Below are positions 24,676-30,558 of a stretch of DNA of 30,558 nt, one piece after another (position 1 is the stretch's first letter; the number at the start of each line of letters is the position of its first letter). The notes beneath the pieces are model-generated. The model did no database searches. It saw nothing but the letters and a program-made list of their open reading frames with translations, and had not been told where the DNA came from. The stretch comes from JBOFDK01 sp051656485 (GTDB taxonomy: Bacteria; Bacillota; Clostridia; Lachnospirales; Cellulosilyticaceae): positions 1 to 30,558 of the forward strand of contig JBOGBZ010000201.1 of assembly GCA_051656485.1 (NCBI GenBank). Direction: 5' to 3'. The translations under genes and the position numbers were made by a program.

Positions 24676-25335
24676 ATGAGCCGTTTAATAGATAGATTTT
24701 CAAAGTTTACAAGCAAGTATTGGTTAGAGACTGTGTACATATCAAGTGTTGTATTATTTATAGCAGCCTATGCTTTTATAGGTTTGCAAGACTATGCCTA
24801 CACCATGTCGGAGGAACTGAGTGAGCAAGTGGTGCGTTTCCATGTTATTGCCAATAGCGATACACAGGAAGACCAGCTGCTCAAAGAAAACGTACGAGAT
24901 GCGGTGCTAGTGTATATGGAACCCATCCTTAAAGACTCGCCAAGTATCGAGGAGACGAGAGCACGTATCACTGAACATTTAGACGAGATTAATGAAGTAG
25001 CTACTACGGTGATAGCGAATTGGGGAAAGACTTATAGTGTGTATAGTGAATTGACTCATGAGGATTTTCCAACGAAGGCATATGGAGATGTGGTCTTTCC
25101 GGCAGGAAATTACGAGGCATGCCGTATCGTCATCGGAGAAGGTGCCGGTAAGAATTGGTGGTGTGTGATGTATCCACCACTCTGCTATGTGGATGCAGCG
25201 ACTGGGGTTGTACCTTTAGAAGGTAAAGAAGAACTGAAGGCGAATCTCACAGAAGAACAGTATGAGATCGTGGCTTTTCAAGCAGAGAAGCCTTTCGAGA
25301 TTCGATTTAAATTAATAGAGTGGTTTAATAGGTAG
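24676..25335 (+). CDS. spoIIR: Stage II sporulation protein R
   Basis: A 219-residue SpoIIR orthologue, made in the forespore under sigma-F and exported toward the mother-cell membrane to trigger SpoIIGA-dependent activation of pro-sigma-E. An N-terminal membrane/signal segment lies at about 19-37. Family signatures are VVRFHVIANSDTQEDQLLKENVRDAVL, FPTKAYGDVVFPAGNYEACRIVIGEGAGKNWWCVMYPPLCYVD and the C-terminal FEIRFKLIEW. ATG 24676 is preceded by GGGGGTG about 10 nt away. It is monocistronic with a sigma-F-like promoter and its own terminator. In relatives it usually neighbours gntR and ispE; here it is displaced from them. Confidence 0.95.
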   Translation: MSRLIDRFSKFTSKYWLETVYISSVVLFIAAYAFIGLQDYAYTMSEELSEQVVRFHVIANSDTQEDQLLKENVRDAVLVYMEPILKDSPSIEETRARITEHLDEINEVATTVIANWGKTYSVYSELTHEDFPTKAYGDVVFPAGNYEACRIVIGEGAGKNWWCVMYPPLCYVDAATGVVPLEGKEELKANLTEEQYEIVAFQAEKPFEIRFKLIEWFNR

Positions 25336-25356
25336 GCGTGATGCCTACCTTTTTTG
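25331..25356 (+). terminator. Terminator after spoIIR
   Basis: GGTAGGC (25331-25337) pairs with GCCTACC (25343-25349), followed by TTTTTT. The stem overlaps the stop codon. Confidence 0.88.
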
Positions 25357-25369
25357 TGGCATAAACAAG

Positions 25370-25398
25370 TAACAATTTCCAAGTTCTTCCTATATAAT
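25370..25398 (+). promoter_or_regulatory. Probable original ddl promoter, now split from ddl by the IS607 element
   Basis: TAACAA (25370-25375), 17 nt, TATAAT (25393-25398). It lies just after the spoIIR terminator and about 2.1 kb from the ddl start, with only the IS607 element between. That it belonged to ddl before insertion is an inference. Confidence 0.5.
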
Positions 25399-25594
25399 AA
25401 TAAACATAGATAAAAAGCATTGTAGCGAAGTATTGTAAGTCTACTTGAATAATCATAGTAAAAGTACTAAAATAAGTGTAGCTAAGGAATCATAAGTATT
25501 CCATACGATGCGGAAGGAGAAGTCTTTGGTTATTAAAAGTATTAACAAATGTGTTCAAATGTGATTTAAAATACTCAAAGGAGTTGATAATTAA

Positions 25595-26177
25595 ATGAAA
25601 CACATTACAAACTACAAACCTAAAGATTTTGCCGAATTGCTCAACGTGTCGGTTAAGACACTTCAAAGGTGGAATCGGGATGGTACACTCATAGCCAAGA
25701 GAACACCCACTGATAGACGATACTGTACTTATGACCAATTTCTTGATTTTAAAGGGATTAAGAATGATGTAGATAGAAAGATAGTTATATACACTAGAGT
25801 TTCCACAAACAATCAAAAAGATGATTTGTTGAATCAAGTTAAATTTCTACAAGACTGCACCAATGCCAAAGCAATGATTGTGGATGAAGTTATCCAAGAC
25901 ATAGGGAGTGGACTTAATTACAATCGCAAAAAGTGGAACAAATTAATTGAAGAAGTCATGGAAAATAAAAATTGATACGAAGATATTAGTTGTAAACAAT
26001 GAGTTTTTATCACCACAAGAAGAACTTGTTCAAGATATTATAGCAATCCTCCAGGTTTTCAGTTGTCGTATCTACGGACTAAGAAAATACAAAAAGAAAA
26101 TAGAGGAGGATGAAGATATTGCAAAGAGCATACAAAGTGGAATTAAAGCCAACGAAACAACAGATACAGAAAATTAA
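25595..26177 (+). pseudogene. tnpA: IS607-type serine recombinase TnpA, internally deleted and frameshifted
   Basis: The N-terminal part (25595-25975) has the MerR-like DNA-binding domain (NYKPKDFAELLNVSVKTLQR, TPTDRRYCTYDQF) and the start of the resolvase domain with the catalytic Ser motif IYTRVSTNNQ. It stops right after EEVMENKN. The C-terminal part resumes in another frame at about 25970 (DTKILVVNNEFLSPQEELVQDII, FSCRIYGLRKYKKKI). By comparison with the usual order of the family, about 25-30 residues are missing, including the THKDRFIRFG-type active-site Arg segment. Deletion plus frameshift means no functional recombinase. The tail overlaps the tnpB start, as in intact IS607 elements. 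AAAGGAG precedes the ATG. Confidence 0.88.
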
Positions 26178-27303
26178 TCAATCGTTGGGTGTTTGTAGAT
26201 GGCTTTACAATACTTATCTTGCTAAAAATCAATCTCTTTATCAAGACTTTAAAGATGGAAAGCTAGATAAGAAAAAAGCCTTTATGTCAGCTAATGACTT
26301 TGATAAGTACATTAATAACGAAATTAAAGTCTTAGATGAATATAAGTGGATTAACGATTGTGGTAGCAAAGCTAGAAAGAAAACTATTTGTAATGCAGAG
26401 TTAGCTTTTAAGAAGTTCTTTAAAGGGGAAGCACAATTCCCTAGATTTAAGAAAAAAGGCAAATCTAAAGTTGGACTGTATTTCCCGAAGAACAATAAAA
26501 CTGATTGGAAGATTGAACGCCATAGGGTTAATATTCCTACTCTAAAATGGGTTAGACTTAAAGAGTTTGGCTATATACCTACAAATGCAAAAGTCATCAA
26601 TGGCACAGTTACAGAACAAGCAGGAAGATACTACGTATCAGTTGTATGTGAGATTGAAGAAATGAAAAACCACACACTTAAGTCAGAACCAATAGGGATT
26701 GACTTAGGTGTAAAAGATTTTGCAGTTATGAGTAATACAATAATCAAGAAGAATATTAATAAGACTTCAAGAGTTAAGAAGCTAGAAAAGAAATTAAAAC
26801 GTGAGCAAGTAAGACTTTCAAGGAAATATGAATGTCTTAAAAAACAAAACAAAACTAAAAAAGGAGAAGCTACTAGACGAAATATTCATAAGCAAATAGT
26901 TAAAGTACAAAGGCTTCATCAAAGATTAACGAACATTCGTACTGATTATATTAACAAATGTGTCGCTGAAATAGTCGAACAAAAACCAAGTTCAGTTACT
27001 ATCGAAGATTTGAATGTAAAAGGTATAATGAAAAATCGTCATTTATCAAAAGCAGTTGCACAACAGAAGTTTTATGAATTTAGAGTAAAACTTACTAACA
27101 AATGCAAACAAAACGACATTGAGCTTAGAGTTGTAGATAGATGGTATCCATCTTCTAAATTATGTTCATGTTGTGGGACTATCAAGAAAGACTTAAACCT
27201 TTCTGATAGGGTTTACGTTTGTAATGAATGTGGACTTGTGATTGATAGGGATTTACAAGCTAGTATCAATCTTAGAGAAGCAAAAACTTACAAGATAGCA
27301 TAA
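26110..27303 (+). CDS. tnpB: TnpB, RNA-guided nuclease of the IS607 element
   Basis: A full-length (397-residue) TnpB of the Cas12-ancestor family, which uses an omega RNA from the element's right end to cut DNA next to a short TAM. Intact features: N-terminal YKVELKPTKQQIQKINQSLGVCRWLYN, RuvC-I IGIDLGVKDFAV (Asp about 198), RuvC-II TIEDLNVKGIMKN (Glu about 299), a four-Cys zinc ribbon (352/355 and 371/374), and RuvC-III IDRDLQASINL (Asp in the 379-381 range). ATG 26110 sits almost on top of AGAGGAGG; a TTG at 26119 is 9 nt from it and may be the true start. It overlaps the broken tnpA. Its codon use (AT-rich, many AAA) is unlike the flanking ddl. Retention of all catalytic residues beside a dead recombinase is notable. 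Confidence 0.92.
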   Translation: MKILQRAYKVELKPTKQQIQKINQSLGVCRWLYNTYLAKNQSLYQDFKDGKLDKKKAFMSANDFDKYINNEIKVLDEYKWINDCGSKARKKTICNAELAFKKFFKGEAQFPRFKKKGKSKVGLYFPKNNKTDWKIERHRVNIPTLKWVRLKEFGYIPTNAKVINGTVTEQAGRYYVSVVCEIEEMKNHTLKSEPIGIDLGVKDFAVMSNTIIKKNINKTSRVKKLEKKLKREQVRLSRKYECLKKQNKTKKGEATRRNIHKQIVKVQRLHQRLTNIRTDYINKCVAEIVEQKPSSVTIEDLNVKGIMKNRHLSKAVAQQKFYEFRVKLTNKCKQNDIELRVVDRWYPSSKLCSCCGTIKKDLNLSDRVYVCNECGLVIDRDLQASINLREAKTYKIA

Positions 27304-27474
27304 TAACGTTACTGTAAGTATGTACCAATGGCTAGTTGGGAATTTAAGCCCTCGGAGTGTCATATCAAATGAGAGTAGTGTGTTGTTTACAATAACAAAA
27401 TCAGACACGTTGAACAGGGAATAATCTCGATATGGGTAGAGTTGTCCATATTTTGAGTAGCAGACAGAAATTTT
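27304..27474 (+). ncRNA. Putative omega RNA (reRNA) / IS607 right end
   Basis: The 171 nt after the tnpB stop encode no protein and end at the ddl start codon. Such regions, often with the 3' part of tnpB, form the guide scaffold of TnpB. A terminal hairpin is visible (ATATGG at 27430-27435 with CCATAT at 27446-27451). The stretch GGGAATTTAAGCCCTCGGAG and the GTTGAACAGGGAA segment look like conserved scaffold parts of clostridial IS607 elements, from memory. A guide would be the bases just beyond the element end, which here are the ddl leader and first codons. The precise 3' end is not determined. Confidence 0.45.
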
Positions 27475-28518
27475 ATGAAAGAAAATATATTACTTCTATT
27501 TGGGGGACAATCATCAGAGCATGAAGTATCACTTAAATCAGTAACAACGATTATAAATAACATAGATCAAGAAAAATTCGAAGTATATCCAGTAGGGATT
27601 ACAAAAGAAGGTAAGTGGTTACTTTACACAGGAAACAATCCAGATTTCACACAAAATAGATGGGATGAAGTAGGGACACCAGCGATTCTTAGTCCAGATG
27701 CGACGATGCATAGTCTCGTACTTCTTCGTGAAGAACCAGTGTACATCAAGATAGATAAAGTATTTCCAGTGCTTCATGGTCGTAATGGGGAAGATGGAAC
27801 CATTCAAGGACTCTGCCAACTCGCACAGATTCCTTATGTAGGATGCGGTGTGCTTGCATCAGCAGTATCTATGGACAAAGGCTTCACAAAAATAGCAGTC
27901 AAAGAAAAAGGCGTACCACAAGCAGACTTCGTCTTAGTCTATGCAAGTGAACTTGAGAATCATGAAGCAGCAGTGGCACGTGTGGAAGCAGCCTTCCCAT
28001 ATCCATACTTTATTAAGCCAGCCAATGCAGGTTCATCAGTAGGTATCTCAAAAGCAAAAAATAAAGAAGAGCTTATAGCAGGCCTTCGCGAGGCTGCTAA
28101 GCACGATAAGAAAATTCTTGTAGAAGAAACCATCATTGGACGTGAAGTAGAGACAGCCGTTCTTGGTAATGGTGAAGTACAAGTATCTGGCGTAGGGGAA
28201 ATTCTAGCAGCAGCAGAGTTTTATGATTTTGATGCCAAGTACAATAACGCTGAGTCTAAGACAGTGGTAGATGCAGATTTACCACAAGAGACAAAAGAGC
28301 AGATTCGTCAGTATGCAAAAGACGTTTTCCAAGCAGTAGAAGGTAAAGGCATCTCACGTGTAGACTTCTTCGTGAAGGAAGACGGCGGCATTATCTTTAA
28401 TGAGATCAATACACTCCCGGGCTTTACATCAATCAGTATGTACCCGATGCTTTGGAAGGCAACAGGTATGCCAATTGAAGAGCTTATTACAAAACTTATC
28501 GAACTTGCTTCTCTATAG
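27475..28518 (+). CDS. ddl: D-alanine--D-alanine ligase
   Basis: A 347-residue ATP-grasp ligase joining two D-Ala for peptidoglycan stem peptides, in the cytoplasm. Signatures are LLFGGQSSEHEVSLKS at the N terminus, VFPVLHGRNGEDGTIQG, SMDKGFTK, PYFIKPANAGSSVGISK, and the Mg-binding and oxyanion block VDFFVKEDGGIIFNEINTLPGFTSISMYP at the C terminus. The sequence is complete. The start ATG 27475 has only CAGAAATTTT upstream, with no recognisable Shine-Dalgarno, unlike every neighbour. The likely reason is the IS607 right end directly upstream. murI follows after 24 bp, so the pair forms a cell-wall precursor operon. Confidence 0.95.
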   Translation: MKENILLLFGGQSSEHEVSLKSVTTIINNIDQEKFEVYPVGITKEGKWLLYTGNNPDFTQNRWDEVGTPAILSPDATMHSLVLLREEPVYIKIDKVFPVLHGRNGEDGTIQGLCQLAQIPYVGCGVLASAVSMDKGFTKIAVKEKGVPQADFVLVYASELENHEAAVARVEAAFPYPYFIKPANAGSSVGISKAKNKEELIAGLREAAKHDKKILVEETIIGREVETAVLGNGEVQVSGVGEILAAAEFYDFDAKYNNAESKTVVDADLPQETKEQIRQYAKDVFQAVEGKGISRVDFFVKEDGGIIFNEINTLPGFTSISMYPMLWKATGMPIEELITKLIELASL

Positions 28519-28527
28519 AAGCAAGTT
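28502..28527 (+). other. Perfect 11-bp hairpin between ddl and murI
   Basis: AACTTGCTTCT (28502-28512) and AGAAGCAAGTT (28517-28527) pair perfectly around CTAT. It spans the ddl stop and is followed by ATAAGGAG, not a T-tract, so it is not a terminator. It could mark an mRNA processing or translational-coupling site. Confidence 0.6.
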
Positions 28528-28542
28528 ATAAGGAGAAAAACT

Positions 28543-29349
28543 ATGGACAATAGACCGATAGGTATTTTTGACTCAGGGCTAGGGGGCCTAACTGTTGTAA
28601 AGGAAGTCATGACGAGACTTCCTGATGAATCCATCATCTACTTTGGTGACACCGCGAGAGTACCTTATGGAAGCAAATCGAAGGAGACTGTGACTAAGTT
28701 CTCGGCACAGATTATTAGATTCTTAAAAGAACAAAATGTAAAAGCAATCATTATCGCGTGTAATACAGCGAATTCAAATAGTATCGAAGCTTTAAGAGCG
28801 ACTTTTTCAGACATTCAAATTGTAGGAGTGGTAGAGCCGGGGGTACATATGGCACTTCAGAGCACACGCAATCACAAGGTGGGGATTATCGGTACAGAAG
28901 GAACCATTGCCAGTGAGAAGTATCCGACACTTCTGAAAGAGCAGAACCCACACTTAGAGGTGTACCCAAAAGCCTGTCCGCTTTTTGTACCTTTAGTAGA
29001 AGAAGGCTGGGCAGATCATTTTGTGACAAAGGAAGTCATTAAAGAGTACCTCCTACCACTTGTGGAGAAAGGCATCGATTCACTCATTCTTGGATGTACC
29101 CATTATCCAATGCTAGCAGGACCTATCAGTGAAGTTGTGGGACAAGGTATTACGCTTATCAATCCAGCTCAAGAAGCAGCAGAACGCATGGGGGTTATGC
29201 TTGATAAGACAGGTATGGCAGCTAGTGCAGGACATACGGATTATAAATTCTATGTGAGTGACCATCCAGCACGTATGAAGCGTATGGCACAGCTCTTCCT
29301 GGAATACCCAGTGAGGGAAGTCGAGATGGTGGAGATCGAAGCGTATTAA
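28543..29349 (+). CDS. murI: Glutamate racemase
   Basis: A 268-residue cofactor-independent racemase supplying D-glutamate for peptidoglycan. The catalytic cysteines sit in ACNTANS (Cys 73) and LGCTHYPM (Cys 185). The N-terminal PIGIFDSGLGGLTVVKEV and FGDTARVPYGSKS segments are canonical. AAGGAG lies 8-9 nt before the ATG. It is 24 bp downstream of ddl, past a perfect 11-bp hairpin, and probably shares its transcript. Confidence 0.95.
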   Translation: MDNRPIGIFDSGLGGLTVVKEVMTRLPDESIIYFGDTARVPYGSKSKETVTKFSAQIIRFLKEQNVKAIIIACNTANSNSIEALRATFSDIQIVGVVEPGVHMALQSTRNHKVGIIGTEGTIASEKYPTLLKEQNPHLEVYPKACPLFVPLVEEGWADHFVTKEVIKEYLLPLVEKGIDSLILGCTHYPMLAGPISEVVGQGITLINPAQEAAERMGVMLDKTGMAASAGHTDYKFYVSDHPARMKRMAQLFLEYPVREVEMVEIEAY

Positions 29350-29380
29350 AAGAGACAACAGAAGGAAAGAAGGTTTTAAG

Positions 29381-29749
29381 ATGAATAATGATCAAATGTT
29401 TGAATTAATGACTAAAATGTACAGTGAAATGCAAGAAGGCTTTAAAGGAATGAAGCAGCAGTTAACAAATGTTGAAACTAGAGTGGAGAATATTGAAACT
29501 AGAGTGGAGAATATTGAAACTAGACTAGAAAATGTTGAAAAAGACGTTAAAGAAGTGAAGCATATGCAGATTAAGATGGAGCAACGTCTTGGTGATAAAA
29601 TTGAAGCACTTTTTGATGCAAGAGAAGTACAGATGGATACAGAGAAGCAAGTTGTACAACATCTCGAGTGTGTAGAAACAAAAGTAGATAGACTAGAATT
29701 ACGTGTGCTAAGATCACGATTTGATAGAGATGAATTAAAAGAAAATTAA
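29381..29749 (+). CDS. Small coiled-coil protein with in-frame heptad repeats
   Basis: This 122-residue, highly charged protein is predicted to be almost entirely coiled coil (about residues 10-110). Residues 31-51 are three tandem copies of a VETRVEN/IETRVEN-type heptad, encoded by a 21-bp tandem repeat. There is no membrane segment or enzymatic motif. It resembles the small helical proteins with repeated (V/I)ETRVEN heptads common in clostridial genomes, whose function is unknown. GAAGG-type ribosome sites precede ATG 29381, 31 bp after murI, so it is probably the last gene of the ddl-murI operon, closed by a strong terminator. Confidence 0.8.
   Translation: MNNDQMFELMTKMYSEMQEGFKGMKQQLTNVETRVENIETRVENIETRLENVEKDVKEVKHMQIKMEQRLGDKIEALFDAREVQMDTEKQVVQHLECVETKVDRLELRVLRSRFDRDELKEN
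29471..29533 (+). repeat. Three 21-bp in-frame tandem repeats
   Basis: The copies are at 29471-29491, 29492-29512 and 29513-29533, unit TTGAAACTAGAGTGGAGAA with small differences. Copies 1 and 2 differ at one base and copy 3 has diverged slightly. Confidence 0.95.
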
Positions 29750-29772
29750 GGGGCTCTGTGTAGCCCCTTTTT
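29748..29772 (+). terminator. Terminator after the coiled-coil gene
   Basis: AAGGGGCT (29748-29755) pairs with AGCCCCTT (29762-29769) around CTGTGT and runs into the TTTTT tract. Confidence 0.88.
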
Positions 29773-29791
29773 GAAAAAGAAAGGATAAGGT

Positions 29792-30558
29792 ATGTTATTT
29801 AATTCCGTACACTTTTTACTATTTTTCCCCATAGTAACGCTCATCTACTTTATAATCCCGCAGAGATTAAGATGGATGTGGCTACTTGGGGCAAGTTATT
29901 ATTTTTATATGTGTTGGAATCCACAGTATGCCCTACTTATCGCTACATCCACGATCATTACCTACTTAAGTGGTATACTTATTCACAAGTCCAATAGGTT
30001 AAAGGATGAGAGGAAGAAAGTTAAACAGAAAAAATTATGGGTAACTTTAAGTTTTACATCGAATCTCCTCATTCTCTTTTTCTTTAAGTACTTTGACTTC
30101 ACAGTAGACAGCCTTAATGTTTTACTTCAACAGTTCCATATCCAATTTGCCAAGCCGAACTTTGATGTGATGCTTCCGGTTGGGATTTCGTTCTATACTT
30201 TCCAAGCCCTTAGTTATACGATGGACGTTTATAGAGGGGATATAGATGCTGAACGTAACATAGGTAAGTATGCCCTTTTCGTATCATTCTTCCCACAGTT
30301 AGTAGCAGGGCCTATCGAAAGGTCGAAGAATCTCTTGCTCCAAATTAATGATGTCCATACCTTTAACTATGAACGTATGAAGAGTGGTCTTTGTATGATG
30401 CTTTGGGGATTCTTCCAAAAAATCGTTATAGCAGATAGAATAGCTATCTTAGTTAATGAAGTATTCAATAATTATACCAAGTATAGAGGTTTTGAGGTCG
30501 TGGTGGCAGTGGTACTATTCGCAGTTCAGATCTACTGTGATTTCTCAGGCTACTCAGA
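29792..30558 (+). CDS. MBOAT family O-acyltransferase (AlgI/DltB-like), partial at 3' end
   Basis: The gene is open to the right edge, giving 255 residues of a protein usually about 470 long. Translation starts MLFNSVHFLLFFPIVTLIYF with multiple membrane helices, then WLLGASYYFYMCWNPQYALL, FFKYFDF and the family block LPVGISFYTFQALSYTMDVYRGD, followed by FVSFFPQLVAGPIERSKNLL and the beginning of IYCDFSGYS. This is the AlgI-type MBOAT, which moves acyl (usually acetyl) groups across the membrane onto extracellular polysaccharides. The active-site His lies beyond the window. AAAGGATAAGG precedes the ATG. An SGNH/AlgJ-type partner would be expected downstream. Confidence 0.9.
   Translation, partial: MLFNSVHFLLFFPIVTLIYFIIPQRLRWMWLLGASYYFYMCWNPQYALLIATSTIITYLSGILIHKSNRLKDERKKVKQKKLWVTLSFTSNLLILFFFKYFDFTVDSLNVLLQQFHIQFAKPNFDVMLPVGISFYTFQALSYTMDVYRGDIDAERNIGKYALFVSFFPQLVAGPIERSKNLLLQINDVHTFNYERMKSGLCMMLWGFFQKIVIADRIAILVNEVFNNYTKYRGFEVVVAVVLFAVQIYCDFSGYS

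Larger units (their letters stand above)
25410..27464 (+). mobile_element. IS607-family element (defective tnpA, intact tnpB)
   Basis: The stretch carries an IS607 serine recombinase relic followed by an overlapping tnpB and a structured right-end region. IS607 elements have no terminal inverted repeats, so the ends given are approximate. The left end must lie after the promoter at 25370-25398, and the right end just before the ddl start at 27475. The left non-coding part (25410-25594) holds a short hairpin, GGAAT/ATTCC at 25486-25502, and otherwise no recognisable signal. Confidence 0.75.

Noticed and set aside
25947..26177. A separate 76-residue gene overlapping tnpB
   Set aside because: Its sequence is the C-terminal part of the IS607 recombinase after a frameshift, so it belongs to the tnpA pseudogene.
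29471..29533. A CRISPR-like repeat
   Set aside because: The units are directly adjacent without spacers and are in-frame codons of a coiled coil.

Overview
The window reads as a chromosomal segment of a low-GC, endospore-forming Clostridia member, probably of the Lachnospiraceae/Cellulosilyticum type. The evidence is AT-rich intergenic DNA, strong AAGGAGG-type ribosome binding sites, and many sporulation and germination genes: yabG, sipL, spoIIR, a gerA-type operon and a CotS-like gene. The genus is an inference from gene content; no rRNA or tRNA gene is present to test it.

Left part (1-4650): an AT-rich element of about 135 bp with near-perfect terminal inverted repeats abuts, and appears to have beheaded, a CCA-adding enzyme gene. 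Then come a DUF4340 membrane protein (minus strand), a CotS-like degenerate kinase-fold protein and a PEGA-repeat membrane protein. Centre-left (4650-11600): a phosphohexomutase, an unrecognised Gln-rich protein with a possible frameshift at an A7 run, then the sporulation block yabG, sipL, ispE and a GntR/FCD regulator. ispE and gntR overlap by 32 bp. A near-consensus sigma-E promoter precedes sipL.

Centre (11600-24500): a LacI-type regulator, a zinc-ribbon membrane protein and a cytoplasmic GH20 hexosaminidase on the minus strand, a germinant-receptor operon (small membrane ORF, then A, B and C subunits), two convergent methyl-accepting chemotaxis proteins sharing a bidirectional terminator, and a 101-residue orphan domain protein. 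Right (24600-30558): spoIIR behind a near-consensus sigma-F promoter, then an IS607-family element whose serine recombinase carries an internal deletion while its TnpB nuclease is intact. This element sits directly against the start codon of ddl. Next are ddl, murI (D-Ala-D-Ala and D-Glu for peptidoglycan), a coiled-coil protein with in-frame 21-bp repeats, and the start of an MBOAT acyltransferase gene that runs off the window.

Working together: yabG, sipL and spoIIR act in coat morphogenesis and in forespore-to-mother-cell signalling, while the ger operon senses germinants. From memory, yabG, sipL, ispE, gntR and spoIIR lie close together in C. difficile. Here about 13 kb of germination, chemotaxis and glycosidase genes separates spoIIR from gntR. 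The least ordinary features are the interleaved inverted repeats at the left end and the recombinase-dead, TnpB-intact IS607 element that may use ddl sequence as its RNA guide and has left ddl without a visible Shine-Dalgarno site. I found no CRISPR array, prophage or defence island.
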